The notes under the pieces are model-generated. The model did not search any database. It was not told the origin of the DNA and saw nothing but the letters and a program-made list of their open reading frames with translations. This document shows, piece after piece, positions 1 through 6,399 of a DNA stretch of 9,536 nt. The position numbers were made by a program, and so were the translations under genes. Positions within the stretch are counted from its first letter, which is position 1; each line of letters opens with the position of its first letter. Source of the stretch: an uncultured Lachnospiraceae bacterium (GTDB taxonomy: Bacteria > Bacillota_A > Clostridia > Lachnospirales > Lachnospiraceae); NCBI GenBank assembly GCA_902795715.1, contig CADBME010000272.1, forward strand, positions 1 through 9,536, written 5' to 3'.

Positions 1-400
1 CATCAAAGCCGGCTTCCACATCCTTGAGGAGAAGCTCCTGGACAGCAGGCAGGCGTTTAAAAAATGTAACACAGATCTCCTCAGCATGCTGATCGATCTC
101 CTCGGGACTGTCTTTCCCATAATCCCTGTAATAGAGGGCCGTCCGCACTTCGTTTTTCAAGCTGACATAGATATGGGTCAGGCAATCTCCGATAAAATAA
201 TCCGGATCGATCACCATAATGTTCTCATCCCCGAAGAAACCGGGGAACATGACCCGCCTGAGGTCTTTCAAGATGCCAATTGTAGCGGATCGACCGGGCA
301 GTCTCCGGTCACCCTTGGACACGATATAGGGTACCTGACCAAGTCTCTTTGCAATATCTCCGGTAGATTTTAAAATGATGTCATGCATCATCTCCCCCAT
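1..400 (-). CDS. cysE: Serine O-acetyltransferase, N-terminal part (cut by window edge)
   Basis: The first 133 residues are visible; the C-terminal hexapeptide-repeat acetyltransferase domain lies beyond position 1. The family transfers acetyl from acetyl-CoA to L-serine, giving O-acetylserine for cytosolic cysteine synthesis. Recognition rests on the N-terminal helical domain: a 'RRLPGRSATIGILKDLRRVM' stretch followed by FPGFFGDE (family pattern LP...I..IL.DLR.vlFPGYFG), and near the edge 'LLLKDVEAGFD', where relatives continue into GDPAA. The ATG at 400 has a strong site, GGGAGGTGG, about 9 nt upstream. That site lies inside the last codons of the preceding TerY-C gene, whose stop is only 2 nt away, so the two are probably translationally coupled. 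The frame is open to the edge with no disruption. The family call is fairly safe. Whether it serves general cysteine supply or the neighbouring TerY-type system is unknown. Confidence 0.85.
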   Translation of the reverse strand, partial: MGEMMHDIILKSTGDIAKRLGQVPYIVSKGDRRLPGRSATIGILKDLRRVMFPGFFGDENIMVIDPDYFIGDCLTHIYVSLKNEVRTALYYRDYGKDSPEEIDQHAEEICVTFFKRLPAVQELLLKDVEAGFD

Positions 401-402
401 AA

Positions 403-753
403 TCAGAAACCACCTCCCGTCACATCCATGGTTCCGCTATCGGAACTGGTTCTCATGGAAGTCCCGCACCAGCTGCAAACCACCTTGTCACCGCCTTCAT
501 AGCAGCTGACTTTACCACAGTTTCCGCAGACGAAACACTTCTTTGCACCACAGTAGGGGCAGCCCGGGTATTCTTCATCTGTGAAGAAATTCCCTGTAAA
601 ACTGGTCTGGTCAAAACCTTCCTTGGCCGCATTCTCTTCAGAGATGGGAAAGGCCCAAGTCCGAACCCAATCTCCGGCCCGCTTCTCAATACGGATGCCA
701 TAAAGCTTTTTATTCCCGCATTTTGCCAAGATTACACTGGCTTCCTTTTTCAT
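403..753 (-). CDS. Stand-alone TerY-C type cysteine-rich metal-binding protein
   Basis: A 116-residue protein. Residues 65-96 carry eight cysteines (C65-P-Y-C68, C73-F-V-C76-G-N-C79, C84, C93-S-W-C96), enough for two zinc sites in a ribbon-like array. The N-terminal ~60 residues are a small mixed domain with 'KLYGIRIEK' and 'WAFPISEENAAKEGF'. This order matches the TerY-C metal-binding domain, which in many TerY proteins sits C-terminal to the vWA domain; here it is a separate polypeptide. The start at 753 (MKKEASVILAK) has AGGAAAG just upstream and lies 22 nt after the PP2C stop. A longer open frame to 882 would overlap the phosphatase by over 100 nt without a ribosome site and is not used. 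It probably works with the two vWA proteins as a detached metal-binding module (inference). The tail after C96 is Ser/Thr/Gly-rich and looks disordered. Confidence 0.8.
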   Translation of the reverse strand: MKKEASVILAKCGNKKLYGIRIEKRAGDWVRTWAFPISEENAAKEGFDQTSFTGNFFTDEEYPGCPYCGAKKCFVCGNCGKVSCYEGGDKVVCSWCGTSMRTSSDSGTMDVTGGGF

Positions 754-775
754 AATCTTTCCTGCCTTTCCCTCT

Positions 776-1570
776 CTATTCCCAATAAACCAGAGCCATG
801 GAAATATCATCCCCGCTTCCTTCTCTGGTCCTCTTTTCAAAATTGTGATGAAGACTGTTTTTTGTCCGTTCCGGATCCTCATACATCTTAGCGATCAGTC
901 CGTGGTATTTCAGAAAATCTTCCTCGCTGGCAAAAGATTTGTAAAGTCCGTCAGTGGATACAAAAAGGGCTTTGGTCTTTTCCAGGCTGTACCAATGTTC
1001 AAAATACCGGATGGCATTGGTATTGCAGAGGGAAGAAGTGTAGTTGGCCCGGGCATTGGGATCCTCCACAGGAATGAAAAGCTGGTCTGCCTGGTTCAAA
1101 ACCACAAAACCTCCGTCACCCAGAACGATTCCGAAGGAAAGATCTCTGGTCATAGCTGCCACGAGAACTGTGCTGCCGTAGGCGGTAACCACTCTGTCCT
1201 TTTCCTGTCTGTCGGAAAAATCCTCCCTCTCCTCTTCCGTTATGGGATGGCCCTGGTGGTATTCTTCCACAGCCTCCGTCCACTTCATGAGAATCTGCTT
1301 TTCCAGCTGTCTTAAAATGAAATCCGGATTCTTTTTAAATCTTTCCCGAAAATCCATCCGGTCAAGATATCTGGACAAAAGGCCGCAAGTGATTTTCACT
1401 GCAATGCTTGAACCTACATCACTGCGAAAATGTCTGGAGCTTCCGTGTCCATCGGCCACAGCTGCAATAGCATATTCATCCCGGACCACTGTCCCTGAAC
1501 TGTCCTGGCAGACTTTTCCCTTCCTGACATGGCTGTCTCCGATTACTGTCTCATTGATTCCACGAAACAT
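776..1570 (-). CDS. PP2C-family serine/threonine protein phosphatase
   Basis: A 264-residue single-domain PP2C-type phosphatase, expected to be cytosolic and to use two Mn/Mg ions to remove phosphate from Ser/Thr. The metal-site residues are in place: CQDSS (D23), VADGHG (D40-G41-H42-G43), YGSTVLVAAM at 131-140, GDGG (D152), VSTDG (D207) and GSGDD (D254/D255). It is shorter on regulatory parts than SpoIIE/RsbU types and has no membrane segment. The start chosen is the ATG at 1570 (MFRGINETVIGDSH), 1 nt after the vWA stop at 1572, with GAGGG about 9 nt upstream. An upstream Met at 1585 has no good ribosome site, and one at 1633 would overlap the vWA gene. It is related by context and family to E. 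coli PphC (YegK). The obvious substrates are the adjacent kinase and its partners (inference from the known triad). Confidence 0.92.
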   Translation of the reverse strand: MFRGINETVIGDSHVRKGKVCQDSSGTVVRDEYAIAAVADGHGSSRHFRSDVGSSIAVKITCGLLSRYLDRMDFRERFKKNPDFILRQLEKQILMKWTEAVEEYHQGHPITEEEREDFSDRQEKDRVVTAYGSTVLVAAMTRDLSFGIVLGDGGFVVLNQADQLFIPVEDPNARANYTSSLCNTNAIRYFEHWYSLEKTKALFVSTDGLYKSFASEEDFLKYHGLIAKMYEDPERTKNSLHHNFEKRTREGSGDDISMALVYWE

Positions 1571-1571
1571 T

Positions 1572-2378
1572 CTACCATCCCTCATCGAATTCCAGATCCA
1601 GGTCATCAAGGCTCTCGATGTCTTCCACTCCAAAAAGATCTTGTTTCATCTCCTGAACTGCTTCCACCATCTGTTCTTTCTTGGCCCCGGCGACCTCCTC
1701 CAGGGTTCTCTCGGAAGCCGATTCGGTAAGAGGCATACTGGAGCTGCCGATTTTGGAGGAAGTCACGGCGATTTCCCTTACCAGCTTCTTGAGCATCTCA
1801 GCCCCGAAAGCCCTTAAAACCAGCTCCTCATCGTCAGTAAACTCTTTCAGGACTTCCATATCGACATTGGAACCGATGGCCAGAGCAATTTTCAGTCCGT
1901 ACTGGAACCAGCGGTTCTTCTTCAAGGCATCCAGACCCTTTCGGTAGTTATCGGTGGGATATCCGTCCGTCATCAGAAAGATAACCGGCGCATAGGAAAG
2001 GGATGGCGCCTTGAGAAAACTATGTCTGGAAAGCTTGGAGGACAACTCACAGAAAGCCTCGCCCAGATCCGTCACGCCATCCGCCTCCAGATCTGTCCAG
2101 GTCTGATACTGCTCAATCTGGCAGGGCTCTTCGGTAATCCACTCAAAACCGGAAGCAAAAGACATAACCGCAATCTTCACATCCGTTCCCGCCTCACCGA
2201 CACCGATCAGGTCAGGCAGAATATCCTGCATTACCTTATTCAGAGATTCAATTTTGGTCCCCGCCATACTGCTGGAAGTATCCACCAGAAAAAACAAAAC
2301 CATGCTTTTTTTGGCAGGCGGCATCGTATCAAGGGGATCAATGGCATCCATCATCTGTTCATTTATATCCATACTCAT
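1572..2378 (-). CDS. TerY-like vWA-domain protein 1
   Basis: A 268-residue cytoplasmic von Willebrand factor A protein of the TerY/YegL type. The MIDAS metal site is complete: DTSSS at 33-37, T103 in ADGVTDLGEAF, and D138 in LMTDGYPTD. It has no signal peptide or TM segment. Residues 1-22 are a short acidic lead-in; 215-255 form a charged helical or coiled tail; the C-terminus is the acidic DLEFDEGW. It is a clear paralogue of the vWA protein at 5262-6218, sharing PAKKSM, NRWFQYGLKIAL.IGS, SLSYAPVIFL and the FDEGW end. The ATG at 2378 has AAAGGA about 8 nt upstream; a second Met two codons on is a less likely start. It begins the sub-cluster vWA-PP2C-TerY-C-cysE, with a 100-bp repeat-bearing gap upstream that could hold an internal promoter. 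The likely role is a metal-dependent docking scaffold for the kinase and phosphatase. Confidence 0.92.
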   Translation of the reverse strand: MSMDINEQMMDAIDPLDTMPPAKKSMVLFFLVDTSSSMAGTKIESLNKVMQDILPDLIGVGEAGTDVKIAVMSFASGFEWITEEPCQIEQYQTWTDLEADGVTDLGEAFCELSSKLSRHSFLKAPSLSYAPVIFLMTDGYPTDNYRKGLDALKKNRWFQYGLKIALAIGSNVDMEVLKEFTDDEELVLRAFGAEMLKKLVREIAVTSSKIGSSSMPLTESASERTLEEVAGAKKEQMVEAVQEMKQDLFGVEDIESLDDLDLEFDEGW

Positions 2379-2400
2379 TTATACGATCCTTTCTTTTGAT

Positions 2401-2427
2401 AATTGACCGTTTTGACCCTGATATTAT
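2401..2427. repeat. Direct repeat copy B with CAGGGTCAAAA motif
   Basis: The unit (plus strand) begins AATTGACCG and ends TTTTGACCCTGATATTAT (2410-2427). A near-identical unit lies at 2454-2479. Read on the minus strand it is ATAATATCAGGGTCAAAA, pointing at the vWA1 start 32 nt away. The minus-strand CATAAT here could serve as a -10 for the downstream sub-cluster, but no good -35 is visible 17 nt upstream. Confidence 0.6.
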
Positions 2428-2453
2428 GCAAAGGCCAAAAATATCACGGATTT

Positions 2454-2479
2454 AATTGACTTTTTGACCCTGATATTAT
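2454..2479. repeat. Direct repeat copy A with CAGGGTCAAAA motif
   Basis: AATTGAC followed by TTTTTGACCCTGATATTAT; the last 18 bases equal copy B exactly. It starts at the stop codon of the pseudokinase gene (TGA, 2481-2479). On the minus strand GATAATATCA forms an imperfect dyad. The repeat fills most of the only sizeable gap in the downstream half of the locus. No terminator is seen there. Confidence 0.6.
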
Positions 2480-3819
2480 CATATCATATCGTCCGTTATC
2501 GAATCAACATAGAGTGAACTATCACTTTCTTCCTCCCCCGCCAAGTCTTCCCGGGGGACTTCCTCTTCAGCAAGCAGGTCGGCAGGCCCGGCTGAGGTCA
2601 CCCGGAGAGTCCAGTTTTCTCCTCGTTCAAAAGCCAGTGTCATTCCTTCCCATATGGGGATGACCTGCCCCTTGTGGATCTCCCGGGTCGTCCGGTCCGG
2701 GTAAAATCCTCTCCAGAAACCGTCGCTCATATTCCTGATTCCAAAGAGACCCTTTCTGCGCCGGTTTTCCACTACAGTTCCAGTTACTGTATCAAAATCC
2801 AAGGGGTCAAGGCCGGTCTGACACTCGTAGAGTTCTCCCCCCTCACAGAGTAGAATCCGGTTGAGACCATCGGATAGAGGATAGTAGATTCGTCCGCAGC
2901 CCGGGCAGACAAGAATACCTGTCTCTTTTTTCTCCAATTTATCGGAAAAGCTCTGAAAACCGCAGGGGCAAACCTGGTAATCCACCATCATCTCCACGAT
3001 AATCTGTTTCCAGTCCAATTCTGTCGGGCGCAGATCGGACAGGTTTCCTCCGGAAAGAAAAGCTCTCTGGAAAATCTTCTGCAATCTTTCCGGATAGACA
3101 TCCCAGTATTTTATCAGTCTGTCCTGAATTCCCCGGACCGGTTCATTTCCATGGTCACCGGGTTCCATGCAGAAAACACCCTGGTCGGCTCTGTAGACTT
3201 CCTCTTCATAAGGGGAAAGGAAACAATGATTTACCATATCTTTTCCCTCGAAAGGGGATCCAGTATGGTAGAAATATTCGAAAAGGAAGACGGACATAAA
3301 ATACCAGTCTGTCTCCAGACCCCAGGAATCGCCGCATCCTCCATAGGTTTCTTCTGTCCTTTCCGGCTGCAAAAGTTCTTCTCCCGGCTCCGGTCCCTTC
3401 CGGGGGCTTTCCCCGGCTCCCCAGATCCCGGTCAAAGAACTCTCATCCTTCTTGCCTGCCTCTTCCTTATCTTTCATGGAAAGAAGGATTTCCGGTGCCA
3501 GGAATTCATTGACGGTCATCTTTTCCCCGTCAGTCTTCCGGCCTTCTTTAACCAGCATATCCTCCCCGTTAAAATACATTTCCCCATCTGAGAGGGCAAA
3601 GTAAAAATAAGAAGGATCGGATGAGCCGTAAACCAGTCCCTGACTATGCCATTTTCCGAAAAGGGATACAAAGTGAAAAGCTCCCCTGAGCATGGCTTTC
3701 ATGGATTCAAAGTAGACTGGCTTTTTTCCGCTTCCACTTCCGGATTTCTTTCGGTAATTCCCGGTTTCCTCCCGGATCTCCGCAAGGGAAAACATCTTTC
3801 TCTGATTCACTATTATCAT
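2479..3819 (-). CDS. Pseudokinase (N-lobe missing) with zinc ribbon and FHA-like C-terminal domain
   Basis: A 446-residue paralogue of the kinase at 3858-5213. The whole ATP-binding N-lobe is absent: about 35 unrelated residues lead into the alpha-E region (PVYFESMKAML at 34-44). The catalytic loop position reads YGSSDPSYFYF (64-74) where the paralogue has YQDLNDGGFFI, so the catalytic Asp is Ser. The DFG-equivalent is FNGEDML. APE (108-110) and TDWYFMSVFLFEYF (alpha-F, 170-183) survive. An acidic, probably disordered insert of about 50 residues lies between them. Next come a zinc ribbon (C284-P-C286, C305-P-G-C308) and a beta-rich domain with DFDTVTG, KGLFGIRNMS and VIPIWEG, then an acidic tail from about 410 to the end. 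The start at 3819 follows AAGGAAG at 13 nt; M9 is an alternative. The gap to the kinase stop is 38 nt. It is unlikely to be catalytic; a regulatory or scaffold role is inferred. The frame is intact, so this is not a decayed gene. Confidence 0.85.
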   Translation of the reverse strand: MIIVNQRKMFSLAEIREETGNYRKKSGSGSGKKPVYFESMKAMLRGAFHFVSLFGKWHSQGLVYGSSDPSYFYFALSDGEMYFNGEDMLVKEGRKTDGEKMTVNEFLAPEILLSMKDKEEAGKKDESSLTGIWGAGESPRKGPEPGEELLQPERTEETYGGCGDSWGLETDWYFMSVFLFEYFYHTGSPFEGKDMVNHCFLSPYEEEVYRADQGVFCMEPGDHGNEPVRGIQDRLIKYWDVYPERLQKIFQRAFLSGGNLSDLRPTELDWKQIIVEMMVDYQVCPCGFQSFSDKLEKKETGILVCPGCGRIYYPLSDGLNRILLCEGGELYECQTGLDPLDFDTVTGTVVENRRRKGLFGIRNMSDGFWRGFYPDRTTREIHKGQVIPIWEGMTLAFERGENWTLRVTSAGPADLLAEEEVPREDLAGEEESDSSLYVDSITDDMI

Positions 3820-3857
3820 GTTCTTCTATCAACTTCCTTATTGTTTCATCTAAATCC

Positions 3858-5213
3858 TTATATCCGGATTTCCCCTTTTATGCCCTCTTCAAAGTCAATG
3901 GTCAGCCCCTTCCAGATGGGGACCGCAGATCTTGGCTCCACCTTGCGTATTGTATCATCCGGAAAACGAGCTGTCCAGGTAGAACGGGAAAGGTTGCGGA
4001 TTCCGAACAGGCCTTTTTTCAAACGATTTTCGATCACCTGCCCGGTTACTGTATCAAAATCATCATTGCTCTTTTCCGTCAGGCACCGGTAGAGTTTTGC
4101 CCCCTGATTCAGGGGCAGCTCATAGTCCTGTACACTCAAAGTGTAAATGGTGCTGCCGCACTGCTGGCACTGAAGGGTATGGCCGCTTTTCTTTTCAAAA
4201 GCAGCCGAAAAAGCGGTCCGGCCGCAGCCGCAGTGGATAATATCAAGCTTGAGCTGGATCAGAAGATGAATCCAGTCTTTTTCAATGATTCTGGCATTGG
4301 GCTCCTGTATACCGTAGGTAAAGGAGATGGTAAATGCCTCCCGGATGAATTCAGGATAAATATTCCAGAGATTGATCACATTATTGTGAACGCCCCTGAC
4401 AGGCCGGTTGGATGTATTTTCCGGGTCGTAAACGAAGACAGGATCCCTTCCGTAATGAATCAGATCATTTTCCTCTGTCATTACCACACACTGAAGAACC
4501 TTCTTTCCCTCAAGGGGATCACCGCGGAAAAACAGTTTAAATAAAACTACAGCCAGCGAATAGCGGTCTGTGAGCACTCCGGGCATACTGACTCCCCGGA
4601 CAACCTCCGGAGCCATAAATCCCGGCATGCCCCCGATCCCGAAGTTCTCACCATCCGGTGCCACGTTATCGCAATCGCAAACCAGGACATCTCCGCTTCT
4701 GGTATTAATAAAAAAGCCACCATCGTTCAGGTCCTGATAACTCTTGCCGGTAAGATGGAGGGCCCGGAAAGCCCTTACAATATTGATGGCAGCCGTAATC
4801 ATCACGTCAAGAGAGGCAAAGCGTACCTTGACCATCCTGGCCGGCTCCCCTTTGCGCCGGGGTTTCTCCCATTTATAGCCATTGTAAATATCGGTAAATG
4901 TCTCATAATTACCGGGAGCAAGCTTCATCAGGTAACCAAATGCCCCGTTCTTTTTTGTCTCCGTCAGATAGAGAGGCCAGATAAACTGTCCTCCTCCTTC
5001 CGGAGCCCCATCTTCTATATTTCTTCGCAGGTTTTTCCGAAATCCTTCCGGATCTCTCATCCTGCTGATAAAGTACCATTTGAGTGCGTATTCCCGGCCC
5101 CGGTATCTGGCCAGATATACAATACCCTGGCCCCCTCTTCCGAGTTCCTTTTCCACGACGGCCTCGCCGCCCTTTTCCACCGGAACGCGCTCACCAATCT
5201 TTAATTCTCTCAT
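3858..5213 (-). CDS. Ser/Thr-type protein kinase with zinc ribbon and FHA-like C-terminal domain (YegI/TerY-P type)
   Basis: A 451-residue cytoplasmic protein. The kinase domain covers residues ~5-235: glycine loop GRGGQG (25-30), ALKWY (K45), catalytic loop YQDLNDGGFF (D161), VCDCDNV (D180/D182, DFG equivalent), GFMAPE (198-203) and TDRYSLAVVLF (215-225). The usual Asn five residues after the catalytic Asp is Gly166 here. Residues 235-325 match the linker of TerY-associated kinases (YGRDPVFVYDP, NRPVRGVHNN, YPEFIREAFT). A zinc ribbon follows (C328-G-C330, C349-Q-Q-C352), then a beta-rich FHA-like domain from about 375 (FDTVTGQVIENR, GLFGIRNLS, VPIWKGLTIDF). The ATG at 5213 has a modest AGGGA site about 14 nt upstream; no other start fits. 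The gap to the vWA2 stop is 48 nt and contains a TATAAT (5242-5237, minus) without a good -35. This is the probable active kinase of the triad, opposed by the PP2C. Confidence 0.9.
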   Translation of the reverse strand: MRELKIGERVPVEKGGEAVVEKELGRGGQGIVYLARYRGREYALKWYFISRMRDPEGFRKNLRRNIEDGAPEGGGQFIWPLYLTETKKNGAFGYLMKLAPGNYETFTDIYNGYKWEKPRRKGEPARMVKVRFASLDVMITAAINIVRAFRALHLTGKSYQDLNDGGFFINTRSGDVLVCDCDNVAPDGENFGIGGMPGFMAPEVVRGVSMPGVLTDRYSLAVVLFKLFFRGDPLEGKKVLQCVVMTEENDLIHYGRDPVFVYDPENTSNRPVRGVHNNVINLWNIYPEFIREAFTISFTYGIQEPNARIIEKDWIHLLIQLKLDIIHCGCGRTAFSAAFEKKSGHTLQCQQCGSTIYTLSVQDYELPLNQGAKLYRCLTEKSNDDFDTVTGQVIENRLKKGLFGIRNLSRSTWTARFPDDTIRKVEPRSAVPIWKGLTIDFEEGIKGEIRI

Positions 5214-5261
5214 AAGTCGTAAATCTTTCCCTGTGTATTATACAAATATGAAAAGGATCTT

Positions 5262-6218
5262 TTACCATCCTTCGTCAAAATCAACCGAATCCAAATCGAC
5301 ACCTTCGCCCAGAATATCCCTGGCACCGGCACGGATCTCTTCCACAAGCACCTGCTGCTTGGCCGACGCCTCCGTCCGGTCAGGATGAAGGGAAGGCTTT
5401 CCGTTGACCAGAGCCATGGACCGACTGCCGATCTGGGAGGATGTTACCGCCATAAGCTTAATCAGTTCCCTAAGCTGGTCAGCATTTTTTGCCTGGACAG
5501 CCAGCTCATCATTCCCCGTAAATTCACGGAGAACATCCATATCGACCTCGGAACCGATACCCAGAGCGATCTTTAAACCATACTGGAACCATCGGTTCTG
5601 GCGGAGGGTTTCAAGGCCCTTTTTCCAGTCATCGTTAGGAGAACCGTCCGAAAGGAGGAAGATCACCGGTGCGTAGGACAGAGAAGGGGAATTCAAAAAG
5701 CCGCTTCTGGAAAGCTTGCTTGACAGCTCCAGAAAAGCATCCCCCATAAAGGTAAGGCCTTCTGCCTCCAGTCTGTTCCAATACTGATACTCTTCAATCC
5801 TTACCGGTTCTCTGGTCACCCATTCCACATTGGTAGAGAACTTCATGATGGCAATCTTCACATCTGTCGAAGCCTCGCCCACTCCGATCAGAGAGGGCAG
5901 AAGCTCTTCCATGGTAGAGTTGAGAGATCCGATCCGTGTTCCTTTCATGCTGCCTGAAACATCAATCAGGAAGAAAATAGTCATGCTCTTTTTGGCCGGG
6001 GCCATGACATCGAGATAATCTGTCTCCTCCGAATCCAAAGCAGTCTGCCTTCTTTCCTTTTCGGTAAAGCTATTGTTTTTTTCCAGAGGACTCACATATC
6101 TTTCCTCCTCTGCAGGATCGGATTTCAGGTCATCAAGCACAATGCTGGTTCTGATTCGATCATTGTTCACCGGAAACTCATCCTCCGCGATCTTGTTGAG
6201 ATCGATCCATTTCGGCAT
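5262..6218 (-). CDS. TerY-like vWA-domain protein 2, with acidic N-terminal extension
   Basis: A 318-residue cytoplasmic vWA protein, paralogous to the one at 1572-2378. Residues 1-70 are a charged, probably disordered extension (MPKWIDLNKIAEDEFP...). The vWA domain follows with an intact MIDAS: DVSGS (86-90), T156 in EAEGLTFMGDAF, D191 in LLSDGSPND. The C-terminus GVDLDSVDFDEGW repeats the FDEGW end of its paralogue. The start is set at 6218, with a strong AAGGAG 9 nt upstream. The frame stays open to an ATG at 6377, but that has no ribosome site and would translate through the hairpins of the leader. A structured leader of about 180 bp precedes it and the kinase follows after 48 nt. It probably pairs with the kinase or pseudokinase as a metal-dependent scaffold; which vWA serves which kinase cannot be told from sequence. 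Confidence 0.92.
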   Translation of the reverse strand: MPKWIDLNKIAEDEFPVNNDRIRTSIVLDDLKSDPAEEERYVSPLEKNNSFTEKERRQTALDSEETDYLDVMAPAKKSMTIFFLIDVSGSMKGTRIGSLNSTMEELLPSLIGVGEASTDVKIAIMKFSTNVEWVTREPVRIEEYQYWNRLEAEGLTFMGDAFLELSSKLSRSGFLNSPSLSYAPVIFLLSDGSPNDDWKKGLETLRQNRWFQYGLKIALGIGSEVDMDVLREFTGNDELAVQAKNADQLRELIKLMAVTSSQIGSRSMALVNGKPSLHPDRTEASAKQQVLVEEIRAGARDILGEGVDLDSVDFDEGW

Positions 6219-6270
6219 ACCACTCCACTCCTTCCATACTGGCTGAATCAAATCTATTTTACCGGAGAAA

Positions 6271-6296
6271 ACCTGTCTTAATCGGGCAAGACAGGT
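6271..6296 (-). terminator. Terminator-like hairpin in the leader of vWA2
   Basis: On the minus strand ACCTGTCTT (6296-6288) pairs with AAGACAGGT (6279-6271) around an 8-nt loop, followed by TTTCTCC. The U-run is short, so this is a weak intrinsic terminator, an attenuator or an RNA-processing hairpin lying between the secreted-protein gene and vWA2. Confidence 0.45.
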
Positions 6297-6324
6297 CTGA
6301 TCTCCTCTTGTATTTACTGCGGTA

Positions 6325-6359
6325 AATGGTCTGCGCTTCACTGTGAAGAGCAGACCATT
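6325..6359 (-). repeat. Long inverted repeat (leader stem-loop)
   Basis: Arms AATGGTCTGC (6325-6334) and GCAGACCATT (6350-6359) are perfect. After one mismatch CTTCA (6336-6340) pairs with TGAAG (6344-6348) around a 3-nt loop. A second small stem, ATTTAC/GTAAAT (6312-6317 with 6322-6327), overlaps one end, so the two cannot both form completely. On the minus strand this sits 6-7 nt after a TATAAT box, near a possible transcript 5' end. Confidence 0.6.
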
Positions 6360-6365
6360 CCAGGC

Positions 6366-6371
6366 ATTATA
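6366..6371 (-). promoter_or_regulatory. Possible internal promoter -10 (TATAAT)
   Basis: A perfect TATAAT on the minus strand, 28 nt downstream of the secreted-protein stop codon. At 17-nt spacing the -35 position reads CAAAAT, which is poor, so the element needs transcript support. If real, vWA2-kinase-pseudokinase would have a transcript separate from, or added to, that of the secreted protein. Confidence 0.35.
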
Positions 6372-6399
6372 AATCATTTAAAAAGGCAATTTTGATATC

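Noticed and set aside
754..882. Longer start for the TerY-C protein
   Set aside because: It would overlap the conserved end of PP2C, has no ribosome site, and adds residues unlike the TerY-C family.
2479..3819. Pseudokinase gene as a decayed pseudogene
   Set aside because: The frame is intact with a start, and the zinc ligands, APE and C-terminal motifs are all retained, which does not fit decay.
6219..6377. N-terminal extension of vWA2 to an ATG at 6377
   Set aside because: There is no ribosome site before 6377. The extension would be read through the leader hairpins and has no paralogous counterpart, while 6218 has a strong AAGGAG.
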